This document shows, piece by piece, positions 1-5,374 of a DNA stretch of 5,374 bases. The notes under the pieces were generated by a model. The model was not told the DNA's origin, did no database searches, and saw only the letters and a program-made list of their open reading frames with translations. This DNA comes from JAMOQA01 sp964582785 (GTDB taxonomy: Bacteria > Acidobacteriota > Polarisedimenticolia > J045): the NCBI GenBank assembly GCA_964582785.1, contig CAZOTT010000156.1:1-5374 (forward strand), given 5' to 3'. Both the position numbers and the translations under genes were made by a program. Numbering within the stretch: position 1 is the first letter of the stretch; each line of letters starts with the position of its first letter.

Positions 1-1002
1 GGACCGGAACTGGCCGGCCCGCCCCTCCTCCAGGAGGTCCCGGTTCGTGGCGGCCACGACGCGCACGTCGACCGCCCGCTCCCGGGTTTCCCCGACACGC
101 TGGACCCTGCCCTCCTGCAGGACCCGCAGGAACTTGACCTGGGCCGCGGGCGGCAGCTCGCCCACCTCGTCGAGGAACAGGGTTCCCCCGTCGGCGTCCT
201 CGAAGGCCCCGGGCCTGTCCGCCCCGGCCCCGGTGAAGGCCCCGCGCCGGTGGCCGAACAGGGTCGCCTCCACGAGTTCCCCCGGGATGGCCCCGCAGTT
301 GAGCGGCACGAAGGGGCCATCCGCCCGCGGGCTGGCCTCGTGGATCGCCCGCGCGAGGAGTTCCTTCCCGGTCCCCGATTCCCCGAGGACCAGCACCGGC
401 ACGTTGCGCGCGGCGGCCCGGGACGCCCGGTCGATCAGCTCCCGCATGGCCCGGCACCGGTGGACGATCCGCTGGAAGGCGTGTCCCCGCGCCGGTACCC
501 AGGCCGCGAGCTCCCCGAGGTCCCGGTCCTGCCGCTGGAGGAGGTCCGGGAGGAACTCGGCGCCGATCTCGAGGGGGATGTCCACGGTCCGGACGCCGTG
601 CTCCCGGGAGGACTGGATGAGCTCCGCGGGGAAGCGGGTCTTGGCCAGCAGGATCCAGGTGGCGGCCATGGCCGGCGTGCCCGGGCTCAGGTGGAAGACC
701 AGCCGGCCCTCGCCGCCCCGCTTCTCCAGTTCCAGCAGCAGTTCCCGGGCCGCCCGCCAGACGACCTCGAAGTCCGTGGGGTCCGGGAGGTCGACCCGGC
801 GCACCGTGACCCGTGCCCGCGTCCGCTCCCGGAGCCACCGGGCGTACGCCCGGTTCACCTCCGGCGGCCACCCCGACAGCAGGTACGCCCGCCGGAACCG
901 CGGCAGCTCCAGGGCACTCGCCACCGGCCCGACCCCCACCTCGGGGTCCCCCTCCGCGGCCCGCAGGTCGGCGATCCCGATCCAGCTCACCAGGACGTCC
1001 AT
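1..1002 (-). CDS. RtcR-like CARF-domain sigma-54-dependent activator (3' end missing)
   Basis: This is a transcription activator that would work with sigma-54 RNA polymerase; 334 residues are visible and the frame is still open at base 1. Residues 1-145 resemble the sensor (CARF-type) domain of RtcR, the activator of rtcBA RNA repair: the start MDVLVSWIGIADLR, then DFEVVW (77-82), HLSPGTPAMAATWILLAK (104-121) and AELIQSS (126-132), which parallel the DFEEVY, TTGT and ARLIQSS stretches I recall from E. coli RtcR. The AAA+ domain starts near residue 165: Walker A GESGTGKE (207-214), the sigma-54 contact motif GAFTGA (254-259), Walker B LFLDEVGEL (275-283) and sensor I VVAATNRDL (315-323). The arginine finger and DNA-binding helix-turn-helix lie beyond the window. 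The ATG at 1002 is chosen because it begins the sensor domain; the ribosome site before it is weak. The gene follows the helicase gene by 57 bp on the same strand. Its ligand and target promoter are unknown. Confidence 0.93.
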   Translation of the reverse strand, partial: MDVLVSWIGIADLRAAEGDPEVGVGPVASALELPRFRRAYLLSGWPPEVNRAYARWLRERTRARVTVRRVDLPDPTDFEVVWRAARELLLELEKRGGEGRLVFHLSPGTPAMAATWILLAKTRFPAELIQSSREHGVRTVDIPLEIGAEFLPDLLQRQDRDLGELAAWVPARGHAFQRIVHRCRAMRELIDRASRAAARNVPVLVLGESGTGKELLARAIHEASPRADGPFVPLNCGAIPGELVEATLFGHRRGAFTGAGADRPGAFEDADGGTLFLDEVGELPPAAQVKFLRVLQEGRVQRVGETRERAVDVRVVAATNRDLLEEGRAGQFRS

Positions 1003-1059
1003 CGTTCCCGAGAATACCGGATTTCCCGGACCGAACGCGGGCCAAACCCGGGGGCCAAG

Positions 1060-3144
1060 TCACGCCTCGAGAGGGGGACCATGTCCCACCAACCCCGCCT
1101 CGACAAGGAAGGGGCTGGGCGTGCCGTACCAGAAGACGTGGAGCTCGTCGCGCGCCCGGGTCGCCGCCACGAAGAGCAAGTTCCGCTCCAACGCCAGGGC
1201 CACCTGCCTCTCTCCGCCCCGGAGGCCGTTCACCGCCCGGTGGTGGGGCAGTTTTTCCGCGATCACGTCCAGGAGCAAGACCGCCCGGAACTCGAGTCCC
1301 TTGGCCCGGTGCATGGTTCCGAGCCCGACAAGGGACATGTCCCCCAGGTCCAGGTCGTCGCGGAGGCGGATGGTGCGGATGCCCTTTCCCCGCAGGCATT
1401 CGTCCACGGGATCGAGCCCCTTCCGCGTGCGGGAGAACACCGCGATGGAACCCGGCTCCATCCCTCGCTCCAGGCAGCCGACAATCCACTCGGCCGCCTG
1501 GACCGCCTGGTCGCCGGGACCATCGACACGATGCACGACCGGCCGGGGCCCTCGAAACATGCTGACGGTCCGGCCCGCCCGGCGGTCCCGCTTCCCGTCC
1601 ACCGTCGCACCCCTCCGGACTTTCTCGGCAAACCTCCGGATCTCCAGGGTGGTGCGGTAATCGACCTTGAGGACGATCGACCGGCCGCGGGTATCGATTT
1701 CCAACTCGCGCAGCGTGGCTCCACCGGGGTAGATCCGCTGGCGGCGGTCCCCGGCCAGGGTGAGCCCATCCCGGCGGTCACCGGCGATCGCCCGCAGGAA
1801 CCGCAGCTCCTGGATCCCCATGTCCTGCAGCTCGTCGACGACGACGGCGTCCCACTCCGCCCTCGCCCTTCCTGCCTCGATGGCCCGGCGTGCCGCCGCA
1901 CACAGCCCGGCCAGGGTGACCATTCCCCCCGCGGCAAGGCGCTGCCGAACGGCGGCAAAGACAGGCCAGGCCTTCTTCCTCGCATCGCGTCCTAGCGGGC
2001 GTCCGCGGCCCACCCGGCGAACCGCGAGGTACTCGTCCCGCCGGGAAAGGTCGCGGGCATCGACCATTTCCTTCCACTCGGCCAGGAGGCACTCCAGCGG
2101 CAGGCCGGAAGCGTCGACGAGGTCGGGATCGAACAACCTGGCCAGTTCTTCCTCTTCCTTGATCTCGGCCGGTTGCTCGCCGATCGAGGCCAAGACCTGC
2201 CTGGCCGCCCCGTACACCGTCGCCACGGTCACGCGGTTCACCACGAGGGGAGAACACAGGAGGGAAAGGTTTGCCCGCAGGCTGTTCACGAGAGTCATCG
2301 AGTAGGTGGTCACCAGGACCCGGCGCCCCTGCCCGGCCAGGTTGGCGGCGCGGTGCATCGCCACGACCGTTTTCCCGGTTCCCGGGGGCCCCGTCACCTT
2401 CAGGGGTCCGCTGTACTGCCCGTACGCGGCCCTCGCCTGGTCCGGGTGCAGGAACGTCAGCCACTCGGTCCAGTCCGCCCGCAACACCCGTTCCAGCTCT
2501 TCGTCCCCCGTGATGACCACCAGGTCCCGGCGCGTGTCCGGGTGCTGTAGCGGGGACCTCGCCGCGGGGGGAGACGGCAATGGAACCGGTTTCTCTCCCC
2601 GCGCCACCGCGACGAGACGATCCCAGACGGCGTCCGGAACGACGTCGATCAACCGGACGAGGTCCTCCTCCCTCCACAGGCGCCTGACCGCAGGCAGCGC
2701 TTCCCGGGGAAGGCCGAGCCCGAGAAGTTCCTCGTCGGTCACCCCCGCGAACAGGGATGGCTCCGCCCCTGCCTCGCCGGCGGACGGTGTCACGACGCGT
2801 TCCTCGTACACCTCCCGCACGTGCACGATCTCGAACGCGCCCGTCCTGGGGTTGGTTCCCACGCGCCCAACCCGCGCCGCCCAGGAGTACGCCTCGTCGT
2901 GCTTCCCGACGTGCAGCACGACCCACGTCTCCCCCTCGCGGGCCAGGATCAGCCGGATGCCCCGGGAGACGCGGGCCGACCAGAGAGGCGAGGCGGAGTC
3001 GCGCTGCAAGCGCTCCACCTGGAGGCCGGGATGCCGGGGATCGTCCGCCAGCTTTTCGAGGGCCCGGTCGATGGCATCACGATCCGCCAACTTCCGGAAA
3101 TTGCGAATCGCCTTTCGCGCACCTTTCGTGATCGCCAGTCCCAC
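1060..3144 (-). CDS. RelE/ParE-like domain fused to UvrD/Rep-type SF1 helicase
   Basis: This 694-residue protein should be an ATP-driven DNA (possibly RNA) translocase or helicase with a toxin-fold N-terminus. Residues 1-92 resemble RelE/ParE toxins: a helical start (GLAITKGARKAIRNFRKLA), then a strand-rich core with LWSARVSRGIRLIL (54-67) and VVLHVGKHDEAYSWA (75-89). A variable linker spans about 93-225. The helicase motifs run in order: Q-motif HPDQ (233-236), Walker A GPPGTGKT (252-259), motif Ia VLVTTYSMTLVNSL (276-289), motif II VVVDELQDM (434-442), motif III LTLAGDRRQRIY (461-472), motif IV VDYRTT (494-499), motif V GTMHRAKGLEF (609-619) and motif VI FVAATRARDELHV (658-670). All look intact. 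The GTG at 3144 is preferred to an upstream TTG at 3372 because a GGGAGGT site precedes it at good spacing and the RelE-like fold starts there. I see no separate antitoxin gene. The RelE-like part could be an active RNase or only a ribosome- or nucleic-acid-binding module. Confidence 0.93.
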   Translation of the reverse strand: MGLAITKGARKAIRNFRKLADRDAIDRALEKLADDPRHPGLQVERLQRDSASPLWSARVSRGIRLILAREGETWVVLHVGKHDEAYSWAARVGRVGTNPRTGAFEIVHVREVYEERVVTPSAGEAGAEPSLFAGVTDEELLGLGLPREALPAVRRLWREEDLVRLIDVVPDAVWDRLVAVARGEKPVPLPSPPAARSPLQHPDTRRDLVVITGDEELERVLRADWTEWLTFLHPDQARAAYGQYSGPLKVTGPPGTGKTVVAMHRAANLAGQGRRVLVTTYSMTLVNSLRANLSLLCSPLVVNRVTVATVYGAARQVLASIGEQPAEIKEEEELARLFDPDLVDASGLPLECLLAEWKEMVDARDLSRRDEYLAVRRVGRGRPLGRDARKKAWPVFAAVRQRLAAGGMVTLAGLCAAARRAIEAGRARAEWDAVVVDELQDMGIQELRFLRAIAGDRRDGLTLAGDRRQRIYPGGATLRELEIDTRGRSIVLKVDYRTTLEIRRFAEKVRRGATVDGKRDRRAGRTVSMFRGPRPVVHRVDGPGDQAVQAAEWIVGCLERGMEPGSIAVFSRTRKGLDPVDECLRGKGIRTIRLRDDLDLGDMSLVGLGTMHRAKGLEFRAVLLLDVIAEKLPHHRAVNGLRGGERQVALALERNLLFVAATRARDELHVFWYGTPSPFLVEAGLVGHGPPLEA

Positions 3145-3148
3145 GGGT

Positions 3149-3155
3149 ACCTCCC
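3149..3155 (-). promoter_or_regulatory. Ribosome binding site deciding the GTG start of the RelE-helicase gene
   Basis: On the minus strand GGGAGGT lies just before the GTG at 3144, with five bases between GGAGG and the start codon. The same frame is open up to a TTG at 3372, but that extension translates to Arg/Pro-rich sequence with no fold signature. The site therefore fixes the start at 3144. Confidence 0.8.
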
Positions 3156-3322
3156 GCGACCAGGATGGAAGGAGGCGGCCACTCCCTGCGGGTAGATTCG
3201 ATCTTACTCCAACGCGGTCCGGCTCCGCGGTCCCCCCGGCTTCTTTCCCGGCGAGGCAAGCCAGGGATCGGTCCTCCCTGCACGGCGGACGCAACCGGCG
3301 GGGAGCGTCGCCCGGGACGGGC

Positions 3323-3367
3323 TCGCGGACCGCGAACCCCGTGCGACGGGGTGACCGGCCGGGCCGG
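3323..3367. repeat. Cluster of three adjacent inverted repeats
   Basis: Three dyads sit almost end to end. The first is TCGCGG-A-CCGCGA (3323-3335). The second is ACCCCGT-GCG-ACGGGGT (3336-3352; 7-bp arms, 3-base loop). The third is CCGGCC-G-GGCCGG (3355-3367). All arms match perfectly. The middle one would form a stable RNA hairpin; the other two have one-base centres and look more like DNA operators. None is followed by a T-run on the minus strand, so a classical intrinsic terminator is not shown. Because the DNA is GC-rich, some symmetry is expected by chance. Confidence 0.55.
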
Positions 3368-3368
3368 C

Positions 3369-3384
3369 GCAAAAATGGGGGCCG
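3369..3384 (-). promoter_or_regulatory. Weak sigma-54-like -24/-12 sequence
   Basis: On the minus strand, 3 bases after the dprA-like stop codon, the sequence reads CCGGCCCCCATTTTTGCG. It has a GG (3383-3382) and a TTTTTGC (ending at 3369), like the -24 GG and -12 TTGC of sigma-54 promoters. The gap between GG and GC is 11 bases rather than the near-invariant 10, so the match is imperfect. It is listed because a sigma-54 activator is encoded in the same cluster and the sequence points towards the helicase gene. Confidence 0.2.
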
Positions 3385-3387
3385 GCT

Positions 3388-4719
3388 CTACCTGTATAGA
3401 CCTCGTTGGCGGGTCCGCCGGTACCTCACGGGGCGGGTTTCCTTCTCCAGCATTCCCTCGGACACGAGTCCTTCCAGGCAACGGCGGGCCATCTTGACGG
3501 GAATGTCCAGGTCCCGGGCAAGGTCCTCCTTGGTCACGCTGCCGCGGTCGTCGACGAGCTCGAGCGCGAGCGAGGCGAGCTGGTCCCGAAGCCGCTCGGC
3601 GCGGGATCGACCATCCTTCCCCGCCCCGATGACGAGGCCCGGTGTGTCCCCCGCGTGTTGCGCCGGCGATGTTCGCCCGGTGCCCCGTCCTTCTCGCCTC
3701 TCCGCCTCCCCCGTGCCTTCCAGGGGAAGGGGTAACGTGGCCCGCGCACCGTCCCCCGCCGCCCCCGCGGACCTCGACCGAAGCATGTCCCGGTACCAGG
3801 ACTCCAGCGCCGCCGGACCGGAAGGAGCCGGCCATGCCCGCGCACCCCGCCGCAGGAGGGCGGTAATCCCGGCGGAGGGGCGGGCCGGTTTCCTGGCGTA
3901 GACGGGGACGAGTCGAAGCTTCTCGAGCTGTTCCACGGCACCCGACCAAGTGCCGCCCCGCTCCAGGCCGGTCTCCACGACCAGCGCCGCGTCGGCAAGG
4001 GCGTAGACGAGGCGGTTCCGCTGCATCGCCCGCCACGCCTGGAACGAGACCTGCGGAGGCCAGGGAGAGACCAGCACGAGGTTTTCCGCGGCAAGGTGGG
4101 GCCTCCAGTCGGCCCGGATTGCTGCCTGCCAGAGCGCGCACGGCAGGACCCCGACCGCCTTGCCGCCCGCCTCCAGGGCACCGAGCATGGCGGACCGGTC
4201 CACCCCCCTCGCGCCACCACTGACAACGGGGATCCCGGCCCCGGCGCAGTCCATGCCCGTTCGCTGCGCGTGCGCGAGGGTTTCCGGGCCCGCGTCCCGG
4301 GACCCGACGATCGCCAGGCCTCCCGCGTCCAGCAACGCCGAGGGGCCGACGCCCCAGGCCAAGAGCGGTGCCCGGTGCCCCAGGCGCTCCCGCCAACGGG
4401 AGGGATAACCGGGATCATCAATCCCGGCGACCCAGATCGCGCGGGACGCCCACCTCTCCACCTCGGTCGCCACCTCGAAATGCCGGTCCAGCAGGGCCCG
4501 GAGGCGGGGAAGGCCGAGCCGGAGTTCCTTCGCCGCTCCTTCCACCAGGTCGTCGCGGCCCTCGCGGAGACTCGCCAACCGGGAACCTTTCCGCCGCAAC
4601 CAGGAGGCCAGGTCCCGGAACTCCCTCCCGTCAAGGGGCTTCACGCCTTCCCCCGCGCCCCGGACCGGCAGGAGCAACATCAAGGCCGCCAGGGTATCGG
4701 GGGAGGGTTTTTCACCCAT
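3388..4719 (-). CDS. DprA-like protein with C-terminal winged helix
   Basis: This 443-residue protein belongs to the DprA/Smf group, whose classical members bind single-stranded DNA and load RecA during transformation; related SLOG-fold proteins may bind nucleotides. The N-terminal 85 residues are helical and unassigned. The Rossmann-like core spans about 95-300: GIDDPGYP (99-106), LAIVGSRDA (135-143), VVSGGARGVDRSAM (165-178), KAVGVLP (187-193), a QRNRLVYALAD stretch (233-243) and ALVVETGLERGGTW (245-258). These parallel the DPxYP, VGSR, SGxAxGID and RNR motifs of DprA. A Gly/Ala/Arg-rich linker (about 313-372) leads to a winged-helix-like end (376-432, with SVTKEDLARDLDIPVKMARR). The length is somewhat above that of typical DprA. 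The start at 4719 has a GGGAGG site five bases upstream and overlaps the preceding stop. With a PRTase/RecQ-like neighbour and no competence genes visible, a defence or repair role is more likely than natural transformation, but that is inference. Confidence 0.88.
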   Translation of the reverse strand: MGEKPSPDTLAALMLLLPVRGAGEGVKPLDGREFRDLASWLRRKGSRLASLREGRDDLVEGAAKELRLGLPRLRALLDRHFEVATEVERWASRAIWVAGIDDPGYPSRWRERLGHRAPLLAWGVGPSALLDAGGLAIVGSRDAGPETLAHAQRTGMDCAGAGIPVVSGGARGVDRSAMLGALEAGGKAVGVLPCALWQAAIRADWRPHLAAENLVLVSPWPPQVSFQAWRAMQRNRLVYALADAALVVETGLERGGTWSGAVEQLEKLRLVPVYARKPARPSAGITALLRRGARAWPAPSGPAALESWYRDMLRSRSAGAAGDGARATLPLPLEGTGEAERREGRGTGRTSPAQHAGDTPGLVIGAGKDGRSRAERLRDQLASLALELVDDRGSVTKEDLARDLDIPVKMARRCLEGLVSEGMLEKETRPVRYRRTRQRGLYR

Positions 4720-5374
4720 CAGGACCTCCCCGCGTCCGCCAGCACGAGGGGCCAGACCGGTCCGCTCCCGTGGGATTGCAGGAGCCATGCCGCTACCGCC
4801 AGGGTCCACCGGGAGTCCACCATGTCATCCACGAGCAAGACGGGACTACCCGGCGGGGAATGGACCAGGCCCAGCGCACCATCGAGGTTCCTTGCCTGCT
4901 GCACGCTATTCAACATCTTCTTCTGTTCCGGGGTGTCCCTGAGTTTCCGGATGATCGGGTCGAACGGCAACCCGAGCAGCTCCGCGAGGCGCCGAGCGAA
5001 ATCGGGAACCAGCCGCGGCCGCCGGAGGGACGGGACGCAGGTGACCCAGCGGGGAGCCGGGTGGGGATTCCATTTCTCGTACATGCGGGCACACGCCTCG
5101 ACCAGCTCGTCGGCAAACCGGTCGTCCCCGTACTTCCCGGCGCGAACGAGCCTCCCCCAACCGGCCCCTCCCCACCGGCAGAGGGCCCGCCCCTCGCGGA
5201 ACCTGTATTCCTCGGCGATGTTTCCCCGCACCCCGTAGTGCTCCAGTCCCGGTGTCGGCCACTTCTTCCGCGGCTCGATCGGAAGGTACCGCCCCCGGAG
5301 GAACTCCTCTGCCTCGACGCCGAGGCGGCACGGAGGGTCCGCAGGGAGGGGATCCCCCGGCGGAGGGGGCACGT
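4719..5374 (-). CDS. PRTase-like C-terminal domain, probably of a RecQ-family helicase (5' end missing)
   Basis: This is the last 217 or so residues of a protein that enters from beyond 5374; the frame is open to the edge. The GTG at 5372 is probably just an internal valine: the first 20 residues are a Pro-rich linker with no ribosome site visible. Counting from that codon, recognisable parts are PIEPRKKWP (31-39), EGRALCRWGGAGWG (60-73), CVPSLRRPRLVPDFARRLAE (112-131), NSVQQARNL (155-163) and the PRPP-loop-like SPVLLVDDMVDSRWTLAVAA (176-195). This order and wording match what I recall from the C-termini of long RecQ-family helicases that end in a PRTase domain, hence the call; a stand-alone PRTase next to recQ is the alternative. 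In the PRPP loop the usual TGxT is SRWT, so catalysis is uncertain. The downstream dprA-like gene is translationally coupled to it. Confidence 0.8.
   Translation of the reverse strand, partial: VPPPPGDPLPADPPCRLGVEAEEFLRGRYLPIEPRKKWPTPGLEHYGVRGNIAEEYRFREGRALCRWGGAGWGRLVRAGKYGDDRFADELVEACARMYEKWNPHPAPRWVTCVPSLRRPRLVPDFARRLAELLGLPFDPIIRKLRDTPEQKKMLNSVQQARNLDGALGLVHSPPGSPVLLVDDMVDSRWTLAVAAWLLQSHGSGPVWPLVLADAGRS
4725..4730 (-). promoter_or_regulatory. Ribosome binding site inside the upstream gene, with TGATG overlap
   Basis: GGGAGG on the minus strand lies within the last codons of the PRTase gene, five bases before the ATG of the dprA-like gene. The TGA stop (4721-4719) and the ATG (4719-4717) share one base as TGATG. 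This is a typical arrangement for translational coupling and shows that the two genes form one transcription unit. Confidence 0.8.

Larger units (their letters stand above)
3145..3387. other. 243-bp intergenic region between dprA-like and helicase genes
   Basis: This is the only sizeable non-coding stretch in the window. On the side near the dprA-like stop it holds three inverted repeats (3323-3367) and a sigma-54-like sequence (3369-3384). The octamer GGACCGCG appears at 3213-3220 and 3226-3233 (minus strand) and at 3327-3334 (plus strand). I see no convincing sigma-70 promoter and no hairpin followed by a T-run. The length and the symmetry suggest that the helicase gene has its own control point rather than being simply read through from the dprA-like gene. 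Confidence 0.6.

Noticed and set aside
1003..1059. Sigma-54 promoter or terminator in the 57-bp gap before the regulator gene
   Set aside because: The TGGC-like stretches have no GC at the required distance, the hairpins are at most four base pairs, and there is no T-run. Read-through from the helicase gene is simpler.
47..1995. Very long open frames on the plus strand (47-1660 and 250-1995)
   Set aside because: They lie antisense to the regulator and helicase genes, are rich in Arg, Pro and Ser, and show no domain. In GC-rich DNA the frames opposite real genes rarely contain stops.
3145..3372. 76-residue N-terminal extension of the helicase gene from a TTG
   Set aside because: There is no ribosome site and the peptide is Arg/Pro-rich, whereas the GTG at 3144 has a strong GGGAGGT and begins the RelE-like fold.
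2306..3901. 531-codon open frame on the plus strand
   Set aside because: It is antisense to parts of two genes with clear motifs and crosses the intergenic region. Its composition is low-complexity Arg/Ser/Pro, so it is a composition artefact.
3077..4396. 439-codon open frame on the minus strand in another frame, and 1778-2926 likewise
   Set aside because: Both overlap genes with full motif sets on the same strand and consist of Gly/Arg/Pro-rich sequence.
4096..5238. 380-codon open frame on the plus strand
   Set aside because: It lies opposite the DprA-like and PRTase genes and no recognisable motif is present.
1..5374. CRISPR array, tRNA, rRNA or insertion sequence
   Set aside because: I saw no regularly spaced repeats, no tRNA cloverleaf pattern, no transposase motifs and no terminal inverted repeats, despite the CARF domain that might suggest a CRISPR link.

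Overview
The window is a strongly GC-rich stretch (about two thirds G+C by eye) of bacterial chromosome or large replicon. It carries four genes, all on the minus strand, with very little non-coding DNA. Ribosome binding sites are strong GGGAGG types. The sigma-54 activator implies a host with RpoN, which makes an actinobacterium unlikely. A high-GC proteobacterium (delta-like) or a similar Gram-negative lineage fits best, but the lineage cannot be fixed from this sequence.

In the direction of transcription (high to low coordinates): (1) 5374-4719 is the C-terminal part of a larger protein. It has a phosphoribosyltransferase (PRTase)-like domain resembling the tail of RecQ-family helicases, and its N-terminal part lies outside the window. 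(2) 4719-3388 is a DprA-like (Rossmann/SLOG-type) protein with a C-terminal winged helix, overlapping gene 1 through a TGATG stop/start junction. (3) A 243-bp gap (3387-3145) holds clustered inverted repeats, a repeated octamer and a weak sigma-54-like sequence. (4) 3144-1060 is a two-part protein: an N-terminal RelE/ParE-like domain joined to a complete UvrD/Rep-type superfamily 1 helicase. (5) After 57 bp, 1002-1 is an RtcR-like regulator. It has an N-terminal CARF-type sensor domain and a sigma-54 AAA+ activator domain that runs off the window.

Read together, the genes encode nucleic-acid-handling proteins (a probable RecQ/PRTase, a DprA-like single-strand DNA or nucleotide binder, and a toxin-fold/helicase fusion) beside a regulator whose sensor resembles that of the RNA-repair activator RtcR. 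A reasonable hypothesis is a stress- or defence-related DNA/RNA processing locus whose expression is linked to a nucleic-acid or nucleotide damage signal. Each family is recognised from motifs in the translated sequence. The common function and the regulatory link are inference.
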